Assembly: GCA_034522055.1 (NCBI GenBank)
Contig: JAXHLS010000002.1
Location: forward strand, 3,553,549-3,617,548
DNA: 64,000 bases
Source of the DNA: Gammaproteobacteria bacterium
GTDB taxonomy: Bacteria > Pseudomonadota > Gammaproteobacteria > JAABTG01
Direction: 5' to 3'
The notes beneath the pieces are model-generated. The model was not told the origin of the DNA. It saw only the letters and a list, made by a program, of their open reading frames with translations, and searched no databases. Positions 61,198 through 64,000 of the stretch are shown here, in pieces. Position 1 is the stretch's first letter. Each line of letters starts with the position of its first letter. A program made the translations under genes and the position numbers.

Positions 61198-62134
61198 ACC
61201 AGCTACGTGACGCTTTGGAGGAGTATCTTGCCGTGCGCCGGAGCCTGGGATTTGGCCTGCGGATACCGGCGAGCTTGCTACATAACTTTGTCTCCTTTCT
61301 GGAAGCCAACGAGGCGACCTATATTACCCGAGCGTTGGCGATTCGCTGGGCCGAACAACCCCGCGACGCGCAGCTAGCCACATGGGCGGGGCGCCTGGGA
61401 GTGGTGCGTCGCTTCGCCCGCTGGCGCAGCGTGACCGATCCGCGCACCGAGATCCCACCGGATGGCCTCTTGCCTTACCGCTACCACCGTAACCCTCCTT
61501 ACATTTACACCGATGAGGAGATCGAGCGGCTCCTTGGCGCCGCCGCAGGGCTGCCTTCCGCCAATGGCCTGAAAGCCCGCAGCTACTTGACGCTGTTCGG
61601 CCTGCTTTCCGTCACGGGCATGCGCGTAAGCGAAGCACTCATGCTCGATCGTGTGGATGTCGATTTGGAGCAAGGAATCCTTACCATACGACGCACGAAG
61701 TTCGGCAAGTCACGGTTGGTGCCAGTCCATCGCTCAACCCGCGATGCGCTGGAAAGCTACGACACGCAAAGAACGCGTGTGTTTCCCGCCCGGAAACACC
61801 GGCATTCTTTCTCTCCGAGCGTGGTCGACGCATCACGGAGTGGAGCGCGCGTTACACCTTCGCGAAACTCTCCCAACGGATCGGCCTGCGCGGCGCCGCG
61901 AAGGGTCACGGGCGCGGACCGCGGATTCATGACATGCGCCACCGATTTGCGGCCCGCACGTTACTGCAATGGTACCGCGCGGGGGTCGATGTCGAGCACG
62001 AGTTACCCAAGCTTGCCACCTATCTTGGCCACGTTCACGTGAATGAGACCTACTGGTATCTCGAGGCCGTCCCGGAACTCCTCCAGTTGGCCACCAAGCG
62101 CCTGATGGAGAAGGCCGAGGAGGTCCGCTCATGA
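61194..62134 (+). pseudogene. RIT-2 second recombinase, frameshifted
   Basis: Matches the RIT-1 second gene from the ATGA overlap at 61194 up to about 61787, where one C of a CCCC run is missing (TTTCCCGCCC instead of TTTCCCCGCCC). The frame is shifted after about 195 residues, so Box II and the Tyr (ending at 62134 in the original frame) are separated from Box I. The length change in a homopolymer is a common slippage error or could be a sequencing error. Read support would settle this. Confidence 0.9.
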
Positions 62135-63126
62135 TCGCCAACAGCTTTCCCGCCATGCTTCAATCCTTTTTCACGGAGCGCCTATTTCGGCAACGCTGCG
62201 CCAGCGGACACACCATCGCTGGATACCGTGATGCCTTCCGTCTTCTTCTGCGTTACGCAGCAGAACGCCTCGGCACAGCGCCCTCGAAACTGCGGCTCGA
62301 GGATCTCGATGCGTCCTTCATCGGGCAGTTCCTCGATCATCTCGAACAGGAGCGGGGAAACAGCGCGCGCACCCGCAACGCCCGCCTGGCTGCAATCCAT
62401 TCGTTCTTTCAATATGTCGCTTTGGAGGAGCCCGCCCATGCGCTGCTTTGCCAGCGCGTCCTGGCCATGCCGAACAAACGCCATGAGCGCCGGCTGATCG
62501 AGTTTCTCCACCGCGATGAGATCGATGCATTGATCGCCGCTCCAGACCCCTCCACGTGGATCGGCCGCCGGGATCGAACCTTCCTGACCGTGGCCGTTCA
62601 GACAGGACTGCGGGTTTCTGAACTGATCGGACTTCGCTGTCAGGACGTCGTTCTGGAAACCGGGGCCCATGTGACATGCCTAGGAAAAGGCAGAAAACAA
62701 CGCGCAACACCACTGAGTGAGGAAGTTGCGGCCATGTTGGGCAGTTGGCTGCAAGAGCGTAACGGCTTGCCTCAAGAGCCAGTCTTTCCCAGCAGCCGCG
62801 GCGGGCCACTCAGCCGGGATGCGATCGAACGCCTGGTCGCAAAACATGCCAAGATAGCCGAGCAAAGCTGTCCCTCCCTGCGCCGCAAAAAAGTGACCGC
62901 CCATGTCCTGAGGCACAGCGCCGCGATGGACCTTTTGCAGCACGGTATCGATCGATCGGTGATTGCCCTCTGGCTGGGACATGAGTCCGTGGAAACGACA
63001 CAGATGTATCTCCATGCAGACCTCCGCCTGAAGGAGCAGGCGCTGTCTCGCACCACGCCCCGAGGGATCGAACCGGCTCGCTACCGCCCCGACGACCAGC
63101 TGCTGGCATTCCTCGAGAGCCTGTGA
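62131..63126 (+). CDS. RIT-2 tyrosine recombinase, third gene
   Basis: 331 residues, identical to RIT-1's third protein. Catalytic motifs QTGLRVSELIGL, HVLRHSAAMDLL and GHESVETTQMYLHAD are complete. Because the first two genes of this copy are frameshifted, this protein alone could be produced if translation starts independently at 62131 without coupling to the preceding gene. It may act with proteins from RIT-1. Confidence 0.9.
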   Translation: MIANSFPAMLQSFFTERLFRQRCASGHTIAGYRDAFRLLLRYAAERLGTAPSKLRLEDLDASFIGQFLDHLEQERGNSARTRNARLAAIHSFFQYVALEEPAHALLCQRVLAMPNKRHERRLIEFLHRDEIDALIAAPDPSTWIGRRDRTFLTVAVQTGLRVSELIGLRCQDVVLETGAHVTCLGKGRKQRATPLSEEVAAMLGSWLQERNGLPQEPVFPSSRGGPLSRDAIERLVAKHAKIAEQSCPSLRRKKVTAHVLRHSAAMDLLQHGIDRSVIALWLGHESVETTQMYLHADLRLKEQALSRTTPRGIEPARYRPDDQLLAFLESL

Positions 63127-63210
63127 TTATGCCGACTCGAGGCACCGCCCGAGCGCCGCCAGCCGCTTTCCAGCAGCGCGATTCGGCATAATCCGGTTGT
63201 CGGCATGATG

Positions 63211-63316
63211 GCGCAGTTCCTGGGTCATGAGGCCGGTGTTGCCGGCGGCGGCGAGTAGGTGTTCTAGGCAGGCGAGGAGCTCTTCACGGGTTGCGACGCC
63301 GGTCGCGAGGCGTGTG
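63211..63316 (-). pseudogene. AAA ATPase of transposition type, central part
   Basis: Read leftward from about 63316: RLATGVATREELLACLEHLL followed by AAAGNTGLMTQELRH, where RIT-2 begins. It continues in phase at 59768-59613. Upstream of 63316 the sequence changes to the N-terminal part of a different gene in another frame, so the Walker motifs of this ATPase are lost. A decayed IS remnant. Confidence 0.7.
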
Positions 63317-63674
63317 CTGCACTGTAGGTGTTGATCGCGACGCCCAAGCGGTCAATATCGGCATCAAAGGTGCCTTCGTATGTGTCCCATGCTTGGTGGA
63401 GGACGGCGACCCAGTCCGCATCGTTTGGGGTGAAACTGAGGTCGCTCTTAATTTGGAGATGTAGCTTGCCGCGTTTGCCGTTCTCGAGAAGTCCAGTGAC
63501 GATAATGTCGTCAAGAGGGTCATCGAACGCAGCACGTGGGGTAAGCGCCTGGACTGCATACTGGCCGGGAACTCCTCGCGCCGGTGATTCACCGAGTATG
63601 GCTGCCAAGTAATAGGCAACGACGCGCGCTTCAAAGTGCGTGCCGCCGCCACCTGTGGAATAGGGGCTTGCCAT
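63312..63674 (-). pseudogene. N-terminal fragment of a putative defence NTPase/nuclease
   Basis: From the ATG at 63674: SPYSTGGGGTHFEARVVAYY, then DPLDDIIVTGLLENGK and KLHLQIKSDLSFTPND, then DWVAVLHQAWDTYEG. The D-D-I ... L-Q-I-K pattern is the PD-(D/E)xK-like nuclease domain found at the N-terminus of large STAND/NACHT-type ATPases that are suspected antiphage proteins. The frame leaves this similarity near AINTYSA and enters the ATPase remnant, so more than 1000 residues of the normal protein are missing. Confidence 0.6.
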
Positions 63675-63712
63675 CTAGGGAGCGAGCCCTCGATCGTACG
63701 TGGACTCCTTCT

Positions 63713-64000
63713 TCAGTCGCTGGCCCATTTTCTTACAACCCTGTTGCCAGCGTCACCAGCGTCCTTCGGGATCCACCGATAGTAGACTCGCGCCGTGAAC
63801 GTCCAATCCGTATGACCCATTTGCGCGGCAACCCACTGCGGCGACTCGCCCGCCATCAACGACATCGAGGCAAACGTGTGACGCATCTGGCCGGGAGGCC
63901 GGTAACGGACGCCAGCCCGCCGGCAAAGCGTATTCCATTGCCGAGTGCGAAGCGCCTGGTCGCCTGTCCACCGTTCTCGCGTATGAGGATTCTGGAAAAC
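63713..64000 (-). CDS. Phage-type integrase, C-terminal part (runs off the window)
   Basis: The 95 residues present are the C-terminal catalytic part of a tyrosine recombinase: RRAGVRYRPPGQMRHTFASM with the Box II H-x-x-R-like QMRHTFAS, then AAQMGHTDWTFTARVYYRWI with the catalytic His and the Tyr, ending VVRKWASD. The stop is at 63713-63715. The start lies to the right of the window. Its position beside an accessory region that follows tRNA-Ser suggests an island or prophage integrase. I cannot tell whether the N-terminus is intact. Confidence 0.8.
   Translation of the reverse strand, partial: VFQNPHTRERWTGDQALRTRQWNTLCRRAGVRYRPPGQMRHTFASMSLMAGESPQWVAAQMGHTDWTFTARVYYRWIPKDAGDAGNRVVRKWASD

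Larger units (their letters stand above)
59769..63204 (+). mobile_element. RIT-2: second copy of RIT-1, with two frameshifts
   Basis: 3436 bp, the same length as RIT-1, with the same 28-bp palindrome (59769-59796), CATCAT, and 22-bp terminal repeat (59803-59824 and 63183-63204). Two single-base changes alter the frame: one T inserted at about 60021 in the first gene, one C missing at about 61787 in the second. The third gene is intact. It interrupts a transposition-type ATPase gene. The left core reads CGTGTG while the right reads ATGATG, so the two ends carry different 6-bp words. Confidence 0.92.

Overview
The window is GC-rich and looks like the chromosome of a chemolithoautotrophic, sulfur-oxidising gammaproteobacterium (Ectothiorhodospiraceae-like). 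The main grounds are a soeABC cytoplasmic sulfite dehydrogenase operon, a GlcE-type glycolate oxidase subunit next to a serine/alanine-glyoxylate aminotransferase (glycolate salvage as in Calvin-cycle organisms), a PrsT-type TPR lipoprotein with galE (exopolysaccharide export), and c-di-GMP signalling genes. The taxonomy is an inference from gene content only.

Layout. (1) 1-24.5 kb is a heavily scarred genomic island ending at a 45-bp copy of the 3' end of tRNA-Thr (24426-24470), with its integrase just inside (22976-24256). It carries an IS91-like fragment, broken histidine kinase and FlhC-like genes, a FlhD-like gene, a HTH/replication-type module with an AlpA-like regulator, an intact ISKra4 element inside an IS21-like element, and a stack of RIT elements (recombinase-in-trio: three overlapping tyrosine recombinase genes). 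RIT-1 (8042-11477) sits inside the second gene of RIT-4 (about 6716-13640). RIT-3 (14026-21034) sits inside the tnpC of an IS66 element, an ISL3-family IS sits inside RIT-3's first gene, and a 1647-bp element of unrecognised type sits inside the ISL3. (2) 24.5-26.4 kb holds REP-like palindromes interrupted by an IS110-family element. (3) 26.4-57.4 kb is mostly chromosomal: mtfA, a RibD-like reductase, an MscS channel, a GlcG-like protein, a tiny secreted repeat protein behind a sigma-54-like promoter, a four-gene operon ending in two small membrane proteins, a HDOD-PilZ pair, soeABC, a lipoprotein, uup, a REP-type Y1 transposase, prsT-galE, glyoxylate/glycolate genes, a peptide-type solute-binding lipoprotein and an L,D-transpeptidase. 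Five of the intergenic gaps here are filled with variable arrays built on one core word, GGACACCCAC. (4) 57.4-64 kb begins with a second identical copy of the 1647-bp element, followed by tRNA-Ser(CGA) and then a second accessory region: RIT-2 (59769-63204, same length as RIT-1 but with two frameshifts), pieces of a transposition-type AAA ATPase, the N-terminus of a probable defence protein, and the C-terminus of a phage-type integrase running off the window.

Most notable. The duplicated 1647-bp element encodes a 505-residue protein I cannot place in any transposase family, has hairpins rather than inverted repeats at its ends, and shows no target duplication. The RIT ends share an architecture: a 6-bp core, a hairpin, the core inverted, then the terminal repeat. 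The GGACACCCAC arrays form a family of about 30 units in five gaps, with the likely Y1 transposase in their midst.

Functionally, the chromosomal part supports sulfite oxidation to sulfate with electrons passed to quinone, photorespiratory glycolate handling, envelope maintenance and polysaccharide secretion. The island parts are dominated by recombinases and carry few intact cargo genes.
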